Below, in pieces: positions 1-14,570 of a DNA stretch of 64,000 bases. The stretch covers positions 1,166,931 through 1,230,930 of the forward strand of contig NC_087386.1 in assembly GCF_963675165.1 (NCBI RefSeq). The letters run 5' to 3'. The stretch is from Halichondria panicea. Taxonomy: Eukaryota; Porifera; Demospongiae; Suberitida; Halichondriidae. The translations under genes and the position numbers were made by a program. Numbering within the stretch: position 1 is the stretch's first letter; every line of letters starts with the position of its first letter. The notes beneath the pieces are model-generated. The model was given only the letters and a program-made list of their open reading frames with translations, was not told where the DNA came from and did not search any database.

Positions 1-50
1 TAAGGCCTCCACAACGACCAAACAGTAATTGTGTGCATGCGGTCACTCAC

Positions 51-2233
51 TTTTTTCACAGTTACTTTGCTGGCTGTAGAATTCACGATGTTGGCATACT
101 TTCTAGCGATACTGAACTGTTCTTTCTGAAGCAGCTGGCTCAGTACATACTCAGCATGTACCTCCACTTCAACTGTATATACCTATAGTCAGTATGAAGG
201 TGAAAGTGAAAGAAGTTTTCGTATACACAGCGATAAGACAACATCAATAAAGCCAACGTTTGTATATTACTATATACGGTTCCAATATCTTTGTGTTTGG
301 ATAGTATCAAGAGTTCATTCTGATAGTATAATATAATACATAACAAAAGTACATGTATATTAATGTGTGCTATGCTAAGAACATTTGAGCAAACACACTC
401 CTGCTAGCCAGGGTACCTAGGATAATGGTACCTTACATACAGTCCACACCTAGGAGAGGGTAGACTAGTACTGGGGTTATAAAAAGACTACTGAAAATAA
501 TGTGCTGGTGTTACTAATGAGTGCTGGTGATACATGATTATTGCACAGTGGGTTATGTAATACTGTCACTGACCTGTGCCAGTGTTTGGGTGTGTGATGA
601 TGTATCAAAGGCTTCAGTGAGGGTGACGGCAGTGTTGGACGCCAGACCTGCCTCAGTAAAGGTAAAGGCAGTATTGGAGGCCAGACCAGCCTCTGTCAGG
701 ATCAGGGTCATTTGATACAGCTCTTCATACTTCAAAACTGCAAGGGGGAGATCACGTGATTACAACACAACACACATACACACAGTGTACCTCCACCTTA
801 GCCTGTGCTGTGCTGTTATACACTCACAGAGAACACAAGGAGAGGATTGCCACCATTTTTTTACAGCTATTACAAATGCACATGTTTCTAATGGAGTCAC
901 ATGATACATGTACTAGGTGTGTTTAACCACGAGAATGTACATTGTGGTTGCACGGCTCATGAATTGGCGATCATAGTACATTCCTATGGTTTCATTCAGA
1001 TATTCATAGACACGTACCGCTGGCAGTGCATTTGAAGTCCTGTCCGAACTGTGCCTCTGAGAGTAGGCGCAGGAGGTGTGACCTCTCAAAGGGGGTGGGG
1101 CATCTCACAAGCATGTGCATTGCCATGGTAGCAGCCACTTCATCCACCCACGCAGTGTCACCAATAGAGAGCTCCATACTGTACTGATGCACCTGTGTGT
1201 GTGTGTATGGACATTAGACTAGCATATACAGAGATGAATATTATCCATGCCACGGAACTAGTGTGTGTACTGACATTATAAAGGATCATTGAACAGCTAA
1301 TGAACACACACACACAACAAACTCCTACAACATGTATATAGCAAAGGCTAAATTAGCTGACCCTAACCACAAAATTAAGACACTCTATCACTCTTCTTTC
1401 TTGTACCTGGGTGAACACTTGTTGTAAGCCCTACACACACTCGCCCACACACGCCTCCTCCACACCTCACACACACCCACACACCTTGTCCCTGGCGAGG
1501 TTGAACTCGCTGAGGGTCCTAGCACACTCCTCATAGTCACTCCTACACAGGAACTCCTCGTGGAACCTCATCCATGACATCATCGGGTTGACACCACCAC
1601 TCTTGTCAAAGTATTTGAATGCCAGAGTGAAGGATGCAGCTGGAGTGGGTGTGGCTTGCATGGCCGAGATCAGTAGGAGGGAGAGGTCATGCAACGTCCA
1701 CTCTCGCCACTGGAGGTCTGAAAGAGAAGTAGATATACTAGAATGTTTTGCAAGGATCAAACTTATTTATTATGCGAACTTTGCGAGCATTGATCACTTG
1801 TAAAAAATAAAATCGCAAAATTGCAAAACCTAAATTAGTACTGGTAATGACACACGATCCTTGCCAGAACAATCGCAAAGGGTCAATTTTTCTGCTGATT
1901 TGGCTCATTCGCAAAGGTTTTTCACAAGTAAAATATTCTAGTGATACGGAAGTAGACAACGAGTTTATGAACTTTGCATCACTACAAACATAAGGTTTAT
2001 GTGGACCTAACACGACATTGTTAATATACTGCTGGAATTCTTACCTGCACAAAACCTCAATGATTCATCACCTTGTGGGACAACTGTGAGAGAGCAAACG
2101 TATGAAATGGATGCAGACTTACTCCAGAGCTATATATCTGAACTCACTTCCCAGCAGTTGTGTTGCACTCTTCATGACAGTCTCTCCCAGAGTGGAGTAG
2201 AGCCACACACACATACAAGGCACCATTGATGTG

Positions 2234-2280
<47 letters not shown>

Positions 2281-5200
2281 TGGGTGTGGGTGTGGGTGTG
2301 TGTGTATGCGTGTGCGTGTGTGAAAATTTGTAACCTTTGGGTACATGTCAGAGGAGGTACGACACGCGTGCTTGATTAGCAATTAGCCTCTGCAATAATG
2401 TTGAGCGTGGGTGGAATTATGCCTCGATTATCCGCCCACGCTCAACGTTATTGCATAGGCTAATTGCTATATCGAGCCACGCTGGTCGTACCTCTTCTGG
2501 GTACATGTAGTAGTCGTAAGAATTTAGACAAGCAAAATATAACCCACGTGACGACGTTAAGTTTCTTATCTTTTCCATTTTGAGGAACTAGCTGAGGATG
2601 CTTTTTTGTCTCTCTTTGTTGCAGATTAGTACCATGACAATTATTTTTAGGCTCATGTGATTCCTCTATCTGGGTGTATCATCTATGTTAGGCGTTTTGT
2701 GGCTTGTAGCTACATGTACTATCAGTGTAAGATCTAAGCTTGGTGGCAGATGGTTTCTGCATCAACAGAAACCATCTGCCACTAGTCTTGGAAAGGAGAG
2801 GTCCACTTACACCGATAATCAGATAAAGCGAATGGTTCAACAGAAAAATCTCTATTTGGAAAGTGAAAACTTAGCAAGACAAAGGATGGGTCAGATCTCA
2901 AACAATAAGCCCATAAAGAGTCTCAATAATCGAGGGAAATCTTTCACTGCATTCTGACAGTATCCATGCAGTTTTAGAAACAATTTGTCCACATTGTATA
3001 CTAAGTTTGATTCTAAAAAATGCAGGGAAACCTTCTCATCGTGTATTAGGCCAATACATCATGCACGCCCCCCATATCATAAACAGAACTATTTGATGCA
3101 GCACAGGTGCGCTGAGTCAGGTAGGTCAGCCACCCACATTATTAGGCTGGAATTTGCTGAATCACTTGATTAAAGCATGCACCCACTTCTTTAGGCAGTA
3201 GCTATTGTAATCTGAACCAGATATTGTCCTTTATTGATGCTTCTAAAACCTTACATGGCAATACCAGGACGCCCACTCTATCAGTCCTTTGCATACCCCA
3301 TTACAAGGCAATTTAGAATCAATAACACTGCATGCACACGCACAGTCAAACTGTATTAATTGTCTGGCTAATGACAACGTAGACAAGACATATCAAACAC
3401 ATCATTACCCACACCAATAGTCCCACAAGCATGCAATATAAGTAAACACTTTAGCTTCACTTCATTGAACTTATTATATGGCACCAAAACATGAATTGTA
3501 TAGAGTGGAGGTAGTTACCTCGTGTGTGCGTAGCAGGGTGGAGTGATTGGTGTGTGTGTGTGTGTGTGTGTGGGGGGGGGGGCACAAATGAGCTGTTTGA
3601 GTGAACTAGATACCTTTATGGACTACTTTAACTGCAAATGAGACAGTAGCTAGGCTAGATATAGTGAAACTTGTAGGCAACAAAAAATACTGCTAATCAA
3701 TCTAATTATTGCTTTACAGATTCACGATAGTTCATAATGATGTAGTATAATAATAATAACAAGGTTATCACTTTTATTACGGTAAAAAGTTGTATCCGTT
3801 TTGTGCAATCATAGAAGCTCAACGCACGAGGTGAATGCTCTATGAGCATCTTGTTAAACAAACAATGGATTTTGTACTGATGACCCTTTGCCAGTTTGAG
3901 TTAACGTAAGATATTCAATTTTATATTGAATGACCCTTTACCAGTTGCCAAGTCCAAGCCACAACCATGTTTTATATAGAACGACCCTTTACCAAACATT
4001 TGGAACAGGGTCATCAATTACAAACGAGCTGGAACCTACACTGGTAAAGGGTTATCGATACTAAAAATGGAATACGACTTACCTCATAGCAAGCTGCTAA
4101 CACAGCTAGTAATGGTCTCTCCAAGGCAATAGCGTGGGCCAGTAGTGATCTCCATGGAGTCTTGTCAGCCTGGCACTTGAGTAGGGCTGAGAACAGATCC
4201 TCAGGGAGGTCACTCTCCTCTATGGGGATGTAGGGCTCTGCGGGGGGGACTGTGGGGGGTGCTGCATGGGGGGGGGGGGATTGAAACTTATAGCAGCTTT
4301 GGGCATTCATTCAAATTCAAACTCTAAGAATTATGCTTTGACTCTACTGGGACACTCAGGATACAATGTGTTTTTGAGGCTGAAGCATGCTAATAGTAGA
4401 TCATTGGTAGCTCACGTGATACTGGAGTGGGTTGCTCATCAGACTCTTGTTTCTCTGCGGGGGGTTTGTCTGGTCCCTCTTCCTCCTCAGCTGGGGGTCC
4501 CCTGTCAGCCTGGGGGGTGGCATCTCTTTTCAGGCCAACCTGTGGATAGGCTTAGATTAGCTCTACAACTATAGCTCACTGCATGAGAATTTCGCAACAT
4601 GGTGCAATCCAAAAAAAGTATACAGTAATGAGATCATGAGCCGTATTGGGGAAACATGTTGGTGCCTTTGAACACACCAAATCAGTAGCTCCGAATACAA
4701 CAAGTAAAAAATTGTGAGCATACATACAATAGTTATTCAGTTGTTTCCAAGCTACACTGATGCAATGCACTCTCACCCTGGAGTAGAACTTTGCCCTGAG
4801 GTCGCGTCGTGCTGTCACTATATTCTCCGTCAAATGACCTCTGTTCTTGGTGGGTGTGGCTATTCTGCGACGTCTGGACTTTGACCTCTCACGACCCATC
4901 TGAATCACCAGTTGGTTTGTTAATGCTGCTCTAACAGTATACAGTATAATACCTCTAATACAAGCATAATTTATAAGCTGCATACTGTACATGATATTCA
5001 CGTACATGATCTAATGACGGAGAGGTAGCCCTGGTAACCATTGACGACACGGCCAAGTGGAGGTGCTCCCGTAGAGACAGGTCCGAGAAGTGCTTGTCCA
5101 CTATCAACAGAACCTGCAGCAAAGAGAGAGGCAAGAGCTGGCAGTTAAATCTCAAAGCAATACAAAGTATACTGATACTGATGCTGAGTTTGGATTGCAG

Positions 5201-8200
5201 GCACATAATTATGTACAAGTTGATTTGCAAACACACTACATGATATTACAAAAGCATTACAAACAAGACGACATGGGCTCTAGACATAACTTCCACATGC
5301 TCCAGGCGTACGTACGTACCTTCTGAGGTGGTATACTGCACAGCTGAGAGTGACAGAGAAGAGGCAGCCATTGTCCCTCCCTGGCACACACTGTGATGAA
5401 CTCCAGTGATGGTGGCAGCTGGTGACACTGACAGAAGCTTTGCACAAGACTCCAGCACTCCTCTGCCTCTAGGCCGTGCCTGAGGGTAGCAGGAGATCAA
5501 TGCTGATACTACTAGTAGACACTAAATAGCTAGCCTGGTAAGTACATACAGGTAGGAGTCAACCGTTATAGACACATGATTGCATTGTTTGAGCTTCTCT
5601 ATACGGCTTATACAGGTGTGCTATTCAATGAATATGGAGTGTGATTGAGCACCATTCCATATTCATTAGCTAACAATAACCGTCGGAAATGCATTATAGG
5701 TACATAAGAGTGGTTCTGTATGTGTACACTGTATATGGCTATATCCTATAGTGCTCACAGTTCCACTCCTCCAGAGGAGATCATGTGATGTGTGGAGGAT
5801 TCCAGCTGGGAGAGGAGAGAGCCGGCTAAGCTCGTGTTGTCAGGGTTACAGTGTAGCTGAACAAACTGGGAAGCTGCACGATCGAGACAAGTCAGTATCA
5901 CAAGGAGAGAGAACAGTCAAGTAGCAGTTAGCAATTTATATCCTTTGAATGCACGAACTTACCAATTTTCTGGCAGCTACATGGATCATTATTCTCTTCC
6001 TTCAGCACTTCTATTATGGCGATGAAATTGTAATAATGTTCAATGAATTTTATACTACACCTAAGTTACTATACAGCAAAATGCCCCAGATAGATACAAC
6101 CAACCTTTTCCGGAGCTGTCAGAAGAGTATCTGGCCATGCGGAGGGCGGCCTGGGAGTCGACTCGTAGGTGGGTGGAGTCTCGCTCACACATCTCCATGA
6201 AGGCCACACAAGAGGAGATCAGTCGAGAGTTAGTGAAGTCAAGCATGGCCAGTCGATATACGCGAGAGGACGCTCGATCCAGTCTGAGTGATCAAAGGGA
6301 TGTACGTATAGTGAACACTCTAAGAAGGTCTCCCTTTATAAAACAGCCAGGTTAATGGGCCTCAAGGTCTCCCTAGCATGTACTCTTACTACTGTTGACC
6401 AGGTTGGCCTCTATAATACAGCCAGGTTATTGGGCCTCAATGTATAAATGCAGTGAAGCCTGTCCATTGTGGTCACCCTATAAGCAGGTTGCTCTTTACA
6501 ATACAGCAAAGTTAATGGGCCTCAAAATCTCCCTAGCATGTACTAGACTGTATCACAGTAGGCCTCTTTGCTACTGCTGATCTCTCTGGCATTTTCACTG
6601 AGGCTTTTCCACTGTAATTATGGTACTACATCTCATACTATTATTATACAAAATGCTGACCTTTTCGAAGTGTTCGAGTGACCAATTAATTTGGCTGCCA
6701 CAAAATTAGCAAAAGCAAACGAAGGTTGCCCTCGGCGGAGGTAGTAAACGAAGTTTAGATGTTCAGTGAACGCGAATTTTTCAGTGAGAGCAGGGGAGGA
6801 AAAATGAGGGAGCTCACTTGAATCTGTATATCCATAAAAAAGAAATTATAGAATTAGCACAGCTTTCGTATTTAATATTGGAGTTCAGAAACTCTCGATA
6901 TACAAGCCACACCCACCAGCAGTGCCCTCCTCATGTCCTGATCTATTGGTACTCTGCCACTTGAACAGCCGAGAGATGTTGAACGGTACATTCCCCTGCA
7001 GTGAAGTATAGTTAGAATTACTGACTTGAGTAAGAGTATACTGAAGACGAGAGCTAGTATACAGAGTTATACTGACCTGTAACAGCTGATATACTGAGAT
7101 ATCCTGAGAGTGTGAGGGGCTTAGTGAGGTGAGTGGTGGTGGGAACAGTGCTGCCTGGAGGGAGGGGTAGGCACTCACTGACCGACGCAGGGCTAGGGGG
7201 TCCACAAACCATGGCTGACCAGAGTTACTCGTGTTCATAGCCTGTGTACAAATGTAATGTGTGTAAGTGTGATGCCCTCAAGCAAATACAATACATGGTT
7301 GCTATGGAGTGGAGTATTTTTATAACGGACACCTTTAGGAAGCAAGATTTGGCCAATACAGTACAGAGGTGGCCTTGGTTGAGGGGTTGTTTTGTACATT
7401 TAGGAACTGGGTCCCTGGCTTTTGGCTAATGTTCAGAAGTGGCCATTAAGAAGGGTTCTACTAAAAGTTATGTATCTTGCTAACTCACTTCTTCCAGTGG
7501 AACTGGTGCAAACATTAGAGTAGCCATGGCCATGAGGGTTCGGCCATTACTCAACATCCCCATGACTGTCATGTGACCTCCGTTCCCCGTGGAGAGGAGG
7601 AGATGACCACACGAGAGACTGGCCTGGAAGATCACATCAGGATCTGCAGTGAGGGCCCGGGACTATTAAACATCATAATTATTAACAACTATGTACACAT
7701 TCTAGGAATAGTTAATGAAAATGAAGTGTGTGTATAAATGCAGTACACCACAATTGGTACATGTAGGTGGTGCTATCAATATACCTAGCACAATGAACAG
7801 CAAAAGTACTCTCTGAATATGTACATGTTTACTCTGTATATACAGCCGCCTTGGCAAGAGCATGCAGTACTGTGACACCTATTAGGACACACACACACTC
7901 CCTGCAGCTTTCTCCTACCATTCTGATGGATGGCTGCCCTCCTGTACTGCAGCAACACCTCTACCCATGGCTCCTCTGCCTGATCCAGCCCCAGTAGAGA
8001 GATGGAGCCACTGTCCAGAGCAAGACTGCATGGATATAGGGTCACACAGGGCTTATATGAAACTGTGGCATTGGGTGTATACACTGAACAAGTACTCTAG
8101 CTAAACATGTGTTTAGTCACATTAATTAAGAGCAATGTGTTTTGTTGCACGTATTAACAATACAAGCACTTCAGGATCAAAACAGTTTGGGTCTTTATAG

Positions 8201-8532
8201 ACTTTGTTGGTTGTTGTCAACAGGCAACCCACCAGTCAGCTAACTGGATTACCCTCTAGCAACATGGTACAGTGTACAACGGTAACCTAATAACTCACTT
8301 GTATTGGTCAAGGTAGTGGTACATAAAGCTGTAAAAACGGTTCTCCACAAGGTACTTCAGGAAACCGCTGTGAAACGACTCGAGTGAGATCACAGCTCCA
8401 CCATCCTCACACTCCTCGTCTTCTGTGAGCTTTGTGAGGGGGTGTGGGTGTGTGAAGAGTGAGTGGACTTGTCCAAGACGGTACAATAGAGAGGGTAGGT
8501 CCTGCAGATCATCAGGGACAAACACACCGTGT
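51..8532 (-). CDS. SPG11: Spatacsin C-proximal exon block
   Basis: Exons 8532-8299, 8025-7919, 7643-7489, 7241-7077, 6995-6913, 6283-6105, 5873-5759, 5479-5320, 5113-5006, 4899-4777, 4539-4416, 4261-4083, 2235-2148, 2083-2045, 1717-1485, 1192-1018, 737-574 and about 160-51. The frame is continuous through the chain down to 574. Motifs include WSLVQSFCQCHQL (5479 exon), HLHLAVSSM (5113 exon), CMCVWLYS (2235 exon) and MSWMRFHEEF (1717 exon), each aligning to the corresponding spatacsin region. Exon 737-574 contains an internal near-repeat (TEAGLASNTA twice). The exon at 51 has a good GTGAGT donor, so at least one further exon lies outside the window. Confidence 0.85.
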
Positions 8533-11500
8533 CTACAGTGGAGGAGAAAAGTTATAATTATGGAGAATAAAAACATATCCAAAACTTGAGCTAGGATGCA
8601 GGAAACTAGAGAGAGAGCAGAGGGGTGTGAGTTTGGGGCTGACTTATAATTGATAACAGGTGACCAAGTTTACAAATAGACGGTACGTTTATGGTACATT
8701 GCAAAGCACTTGATATAGTGAAACGTTTAAAATGATGATAATCAATCGTTGTGGGGATATTGCGTGAATAAACAATTGCCTTTTAGGAAAAATATCAGTA
8801 GACAAAAAATCGTGTTACTTACATGTACGCACTAAATAACGGTCAGTTAAACACAGACACAGTTATAGTTTGAAAGCTAAGAGAATGTCTAAATATTCAC
8901 TGAAGCATATTCTCATCTTCTCCGGCCCTATCGTACAGATACTACTGTGGACAACACTCAACAGTGCTATCTACTACGCTGCAATTGACATCGGAAGTGA
9001 GGTTGTCAAAGACACAATTTTGTCCGGGAAATTCGTCAACTTATTGAAATCTTTGGAGGGCACGCTACTTCAGTACGGAGTCTTGTCTCTGGTCTTTGTA
9101 ATTTTCCTTCTTGGTGGTTTCTTTGCCGATGTTTATTTGGGCCGCTACAGAGCAGTTGCGTTGGGGCAGATATTCACTTCATTATGCATGGTGACAACGA
9201 CAGTTAGTTCCGTTGCTTTACACGTTGGAGACAACAAGATCGTGACTAGCGCATGCATATATGTAGCTTTGGCATTCTCCTTGCTATTCTACATAATTGG
9301 GATGTCTCTAGTCGGAAGCAACATACTTCAGTTCGGATCAGACCAGCTGATGGAGAAGCCCAACGAGAGCCTGGGAGTATTTGTACACTGGCTGCTTTGG
9401 GCTCAAGATTTCGGTTATCTAATCGGCAAAATGTTCCTTGTAGGGAAAAATTGTCTCCCTAGAGACAACCAAGTCTTTAACCATGTGCTGTGGTCTATAC
9501 CCATTTATTTTCTCGTGGTCCTGATTGTGCTTTTAATTGTAAGCTATTGTACAAGACATCGCTTTAACAGAGACCGTGTGAAGTACAACCCTTACAAATT
9601 GATTTACAAGGTCCTCAACTTTGCCCGTAAGAACAAGTACCCAGTAGGCCCTGTCTCAGCTTTCACTCGCTGCTACAACTTCCGACCATCGCGGCTGGAC
9701 TATGCCAAGGAGAGATATGGCGGACCATTCACTACCTCAGATGTGGAAGATGTCAAATCATTCAAAAATGTGTTTTTGATTCTGTTAGCTTTGGGACCTG
9801 TCTACATTGCAGACCCACCCATGCAGTCGTTTATATTCCACATGTTTTCCAACCATACTGGGGCAATGATAAGCTTTGGAACTAGTAATGAAACTTGTGA
9901 GAATATTGAAACAATTTTCTCGAGAATTGGAGTACTGATTGGATTCCCTATTTACATGTGGGTAATTTATTCCGTATTTAGAAACAGAACTCCTAGGATA
10001 TTATACCGTCTCATATCAGCAATATCGATCTACCTTTTGGCGGTAACGAGCATACTTGTTGCCGATTTTACAGGCCATCTCATATTGTACACAAGAAGTC
10101 ACAACCACACTGAATATCAAGCTGGTTGTATGTTTGTAGAACATGAGCTACAAGAAACACTGCACCTCCACTGGGCGGTGATAGCAATACCGAGTTTTAT
10201 AGGAGGTATTAGTCACGATGTCGTGATAGCTTCAGCTCTAGAGTTTATATCAGCACAAAGTCCCCATGCAATGAAAGGGGTTCTTGTTGGTATCTTTTTT
10301 GCTACAATTGGCATTTTCAGAGTGATTGGAGCAATTTTTTTTATTCCATTCTCTTTGAAGGTTATTTGGAAATACGGCTATCTTGGAAAGCACCCTCCAG
10401 TGATCAGTTGTGGGTTTGGCTACTACTTGGTGTGTATCACTGTTGCTTTGATTGGTCTCGGTTCACTCATCGTAGCCGTGAAGAGATACAAGTATCGCAG
10501 GAGAGACGAGGAGCCATACTCACAGGCCTGTGTGGAAGAAATATTTGCCAGGAGACTAGCCAACAGAGCTGTAAGCTACGATAGACAAGGGTACCAAGAA
10601 CTGTCAGGTTCTAATATAAACAGTTGATGTAGCTTGTGTGTATTGTTTACTACGTAGAACAGAAGGTTCAATTAATTCTTGCATTTATAAACACATTTGT
10701 ACACTGGCTATGGCTGTATAGAACAATGCATTGTATGTACATGTCCTTATATGTACACATATTGTGCACACACAACTAATGCTTACATAAATTATGCTCA
10801 TTATTTTAATCTACTAAGGTATCAGTCCTTAAGGCATACACAGTAGTGTATACAGTAATTAATTTGATAAGGCTAAATGCAGTCCCTAGTGTTCCTATAC
10901 CACACTAAATACATATTCCCATTATTGTCAAGACAGCACATTTCACAAGTTTCAAGACACTCGCTAAATATCATAATTATATACAGTACAAATGCAGGGT
11001 GTTATAAGACAATTCCAATAAAAATGTTTGTATACAAAATACGAAGGTAATTAATGCACACATATTATATAAACACACTGTTAACACGATAGGTATATTG
11101 TCATTCTCATGGCTACTTCAAGTCCTGCTATTCTAGCATAGTCTTCAATCATCCGTTTCCTAATATCACCATAGAGAGCTTTAAACTCGCGGTAGGTCAT
11201 ATCTTGATACTCAGGTTGCTCTGAAGCATGCATCAACGAGAACACAGGCAGCAAGTCTAGCTCTTCTTGAGTAACATTTTCCACCACAGTTGAAACAGAA
11301 TCTTCCGCCAATCGAGAATAGCCTGAGGAGATGAGCTTGGGCACACACAGCTGCAACGGAACGTATGTATACGTCTCCGGGCACAATAGACTTGAAGCAC
11401 TGTACTGGCTCTTGTAATTCATTTTCGGGCAACTTTGAACGTAATATCCCATGTAGTAATACTGTATAGACGGTGTCACTTTGTACATCTGCTGAGTCAG

Positions 11501-14500
11501 CGCAATCTCGTTCATAGCACCACACACACCAGGAGCGAGGAATCGATACGCCGGGTCGTAGTAGAAATACTCGCACAAAACGCCTCGCGGGAGAATGTCC
11601 AATACCCCGACAGCAAACAGTTTCCCGTCAATCAAATATTGTTGATGAAATGTTCCGTACCCACAGGGCATTCCGGGACTTCCTTCCATTGGAAGCAGTG
11701 GAGACTGCTCAATAAAGTCTCGATAGATTCTGATAGTACAATCCTCTTCTTTCTCTTTGTGAATGGTCATCTGAAACTTGACAAATACTTGGAAGCTTTC
11801 CTCAGCGGAGTCCGTGTACATTTGAGAAGGGGGGCTGACTTGTACAAGACGACACTCAAACTTGTGTTTACATTCATCCGAGTTTGGTAGCGAAACTGAA
11901 ATGAGATCATCTAATGGATAGTCTACGAGTTGTGGTACTGGAGAACTTCGAGAGCTCGCCATAGAAACAGGAGTGGTACATTTCGACAAAGCCTTTTGTC
12001 GTCTCTTTTGTTTACGAATGTCCTTGGCCTTTTGAGCGAGAGGTTTGTTCGGGTCCGGACCAAGACCGGGTTTGACTTCTTTATTCTTGCGTGTTGGTGT
12101 GCCCGGTCGTACTGCTTGAGTAGTGGCGACATCGGGAGGAGTAAGATCCACTCGATTGCATGCATCACGATCTGTTGGTTCAACAACAATGTCAGGTCTA
12201 CCTTCCACGAGAAAACGCTTAAACTTTCGCAGAGCGTATCTCTGAGATTTGTTCGGCTTAAAGTTTGTCACATCAGTACGAAATACGTACTGTGGACAGC
12301 ATGTCTCTTTCATGACTGGCCGATAAACAAACTTTCCGGATCTTTGAAATCCTCGATCCACTAAATCTTGATAATCTTGGCAGGTCAATCGCAGGGCCCA
12401 CATAGACTCCACCATGAATGTATTCTCTGATTTACAGTAGCCACACTTTGAGAGCACAGGGCCAGTAGGCTGGTAGGTGGACTGGACTAGACTCTTTCTG
12501 GCTGACATTTTGTACTGCATTAAATCTATTTAGTGAGCACTACACCCACACATTAATCAATACGCCCACACACCAGGAATTCCCATTGTTTATGTAAATA
12601 CAACATGCAAACAGTACAAACCAAATATACAGCACATGCAGCAGTTATACTAGTCGCTAAAGTGTACAGTTTTTGGCAACATATGGCTATCAAAATGTCC
12701 AGGAGACTAACAAAATTCTACCTTCCTGCTTTGGAGGAGATGGGAGCAGAATTAGGAGAGGGGTCCTATGCTGCAGTGGTTGAATTTCGACTCCATGGAC
12801 TAAAGTGTGCCGGTAAGAAACTCCATCGTCAGTTATGCTATTCAAACCCTGAAGAACGTGAAAAGCTCGTAAGTCGATTCGAAGAAGAATGCCAACTTCT
12901 TAGCTGTGTCCGACACCCAAATATCGTGCAGTTTCTAGGCCTGAGTTATGACAAAGACACCCGTACACCAGTTTTAGTAATGGAGTTCCTCGAAACCACC
13001 TTAACTGCCTGTCTGGCTCTCAATGGTGTCTTACCTGACATGTTTACCTATTCGATCTTGAATGATGTAGCCACTGCGCTGTGTTATCTGCATAGCCAGC
13101 CCGAGCCAATAATTCACAGGGATTTGACAACCAACAACATTCTTCTAACTTCAGACAAGACAGCAAAAATTTCAGACCTAGGAATGGCTAAAATTCTCAA
13201 CTTAAGCTACTTACAGAAGAGACAGATGACAACCTGCCCTGGGGCCTCATCGTACATGCCTCCTGAGGCACTTTCAGATAATGCTACATACGACTGCAGC
13301 CTCGACATCTTTGCAATGGGAGTTTTAATCTTGCACGTATTTTGTGGGGAATGGCCTATCCCAAATGAGCCAAATCGCATCGATCCCCAAGACCCAACCA
13401 AGCTTTTGCCACTAACTGAAGCAGAACGCCGTGCTAAGTTCATTTGTAAACTTCCGTCTATTCACCCCCTAATGAATCTCATTAAGCAAAGCCTTAGCAA
13501 CTACTCCCCACACAGACCAACAGCACAACAAATCTTAGCAGAAGTGAGAGAACAACACTATCTAGGAAAAGTACATAAACTTCAATTGGCAGTGGAGCTA
13601 GATCAAATGCACACAGAAAACGAAAGTCAAACTCGAGCTCACGAAAAGCAATTTGATGACATTCAAAAAACATTACACATTCTGACACAAGAGAAAAAAT
13701 CGCTAGAGGAGCTTGTGATAATCAAAGATGAAACACTACGAGCAAGGGAGAAACAGTTAAGTGCTATGAGAGAGCAAATACAGGCGATGCAGGAGGAGAT
13801 AAGTGCTCAAGGTACAGAGATATCAGTGAAAGACAGGCTTTTACAACAACCACCAGTTGGAAACAAGGTAAAGCTGTAACTATGTGTATGTTACCTAGAT
13901 GCAAATTAGGTCCATAGAGTGTTTCATGCACTCCTGGTGTAGCCAGGAGTGCACGAATACACTCTTGGTGTAGCCAAATAAGCGACTTCCACAAGTACTG
14001 AATTTACTTGGCTTTACTCAACCACAGGATTATTCCCCTATCGCCCCGCCCCAGTGCATTAAATATAGGTACAAGCCCCAAAGTTGCTAGGTGATAGTAT
14101 TTTATGTACACAGATACAGGCCTATATTTATTAGAAACATAAACCCTGTATACTGACTGACCAATCAGATTACTGGATTCTATGCTACTATAATAATTGA
14201 ATGTCATGTAACTGCACGCACGCACACCACACATATTGTGACTAATGCCTGGTGCTAATTCTAAGAACCAAAAGTATGATTGTTTTGTGCTTGCCACATA
14301 CATGTAGAAGAACCACATAGACCCCATCCCCAATAATACAAGGTCTCAAAGATCCACCACTAATTCTAAATATTAGGACATCAGATGCCAACCTTTTTAA
14401 AGATTAATTTAAGTGAGCATTCCGTCTGAGCTACATGTAATAACACGAACAGTTGACACAATTTCTCCCACACAAATGATACTTCTTGTATACCCTCAAA

Positions 14501-14502
14501 CA

Positions 14503-14570
<68 letters not shown>

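Noticed and set aside
4576-5007. 143-codon minus-strand frame as a gene
   Set aside because: Only 4899-4777 is coding (a spatacsin exon); the remainder is intron read-through.
8870-8884. TTG as start of the transporter
   Set aside because: Eukaryotic initiation favours ATG; ATG 8885 is five codons downstream.
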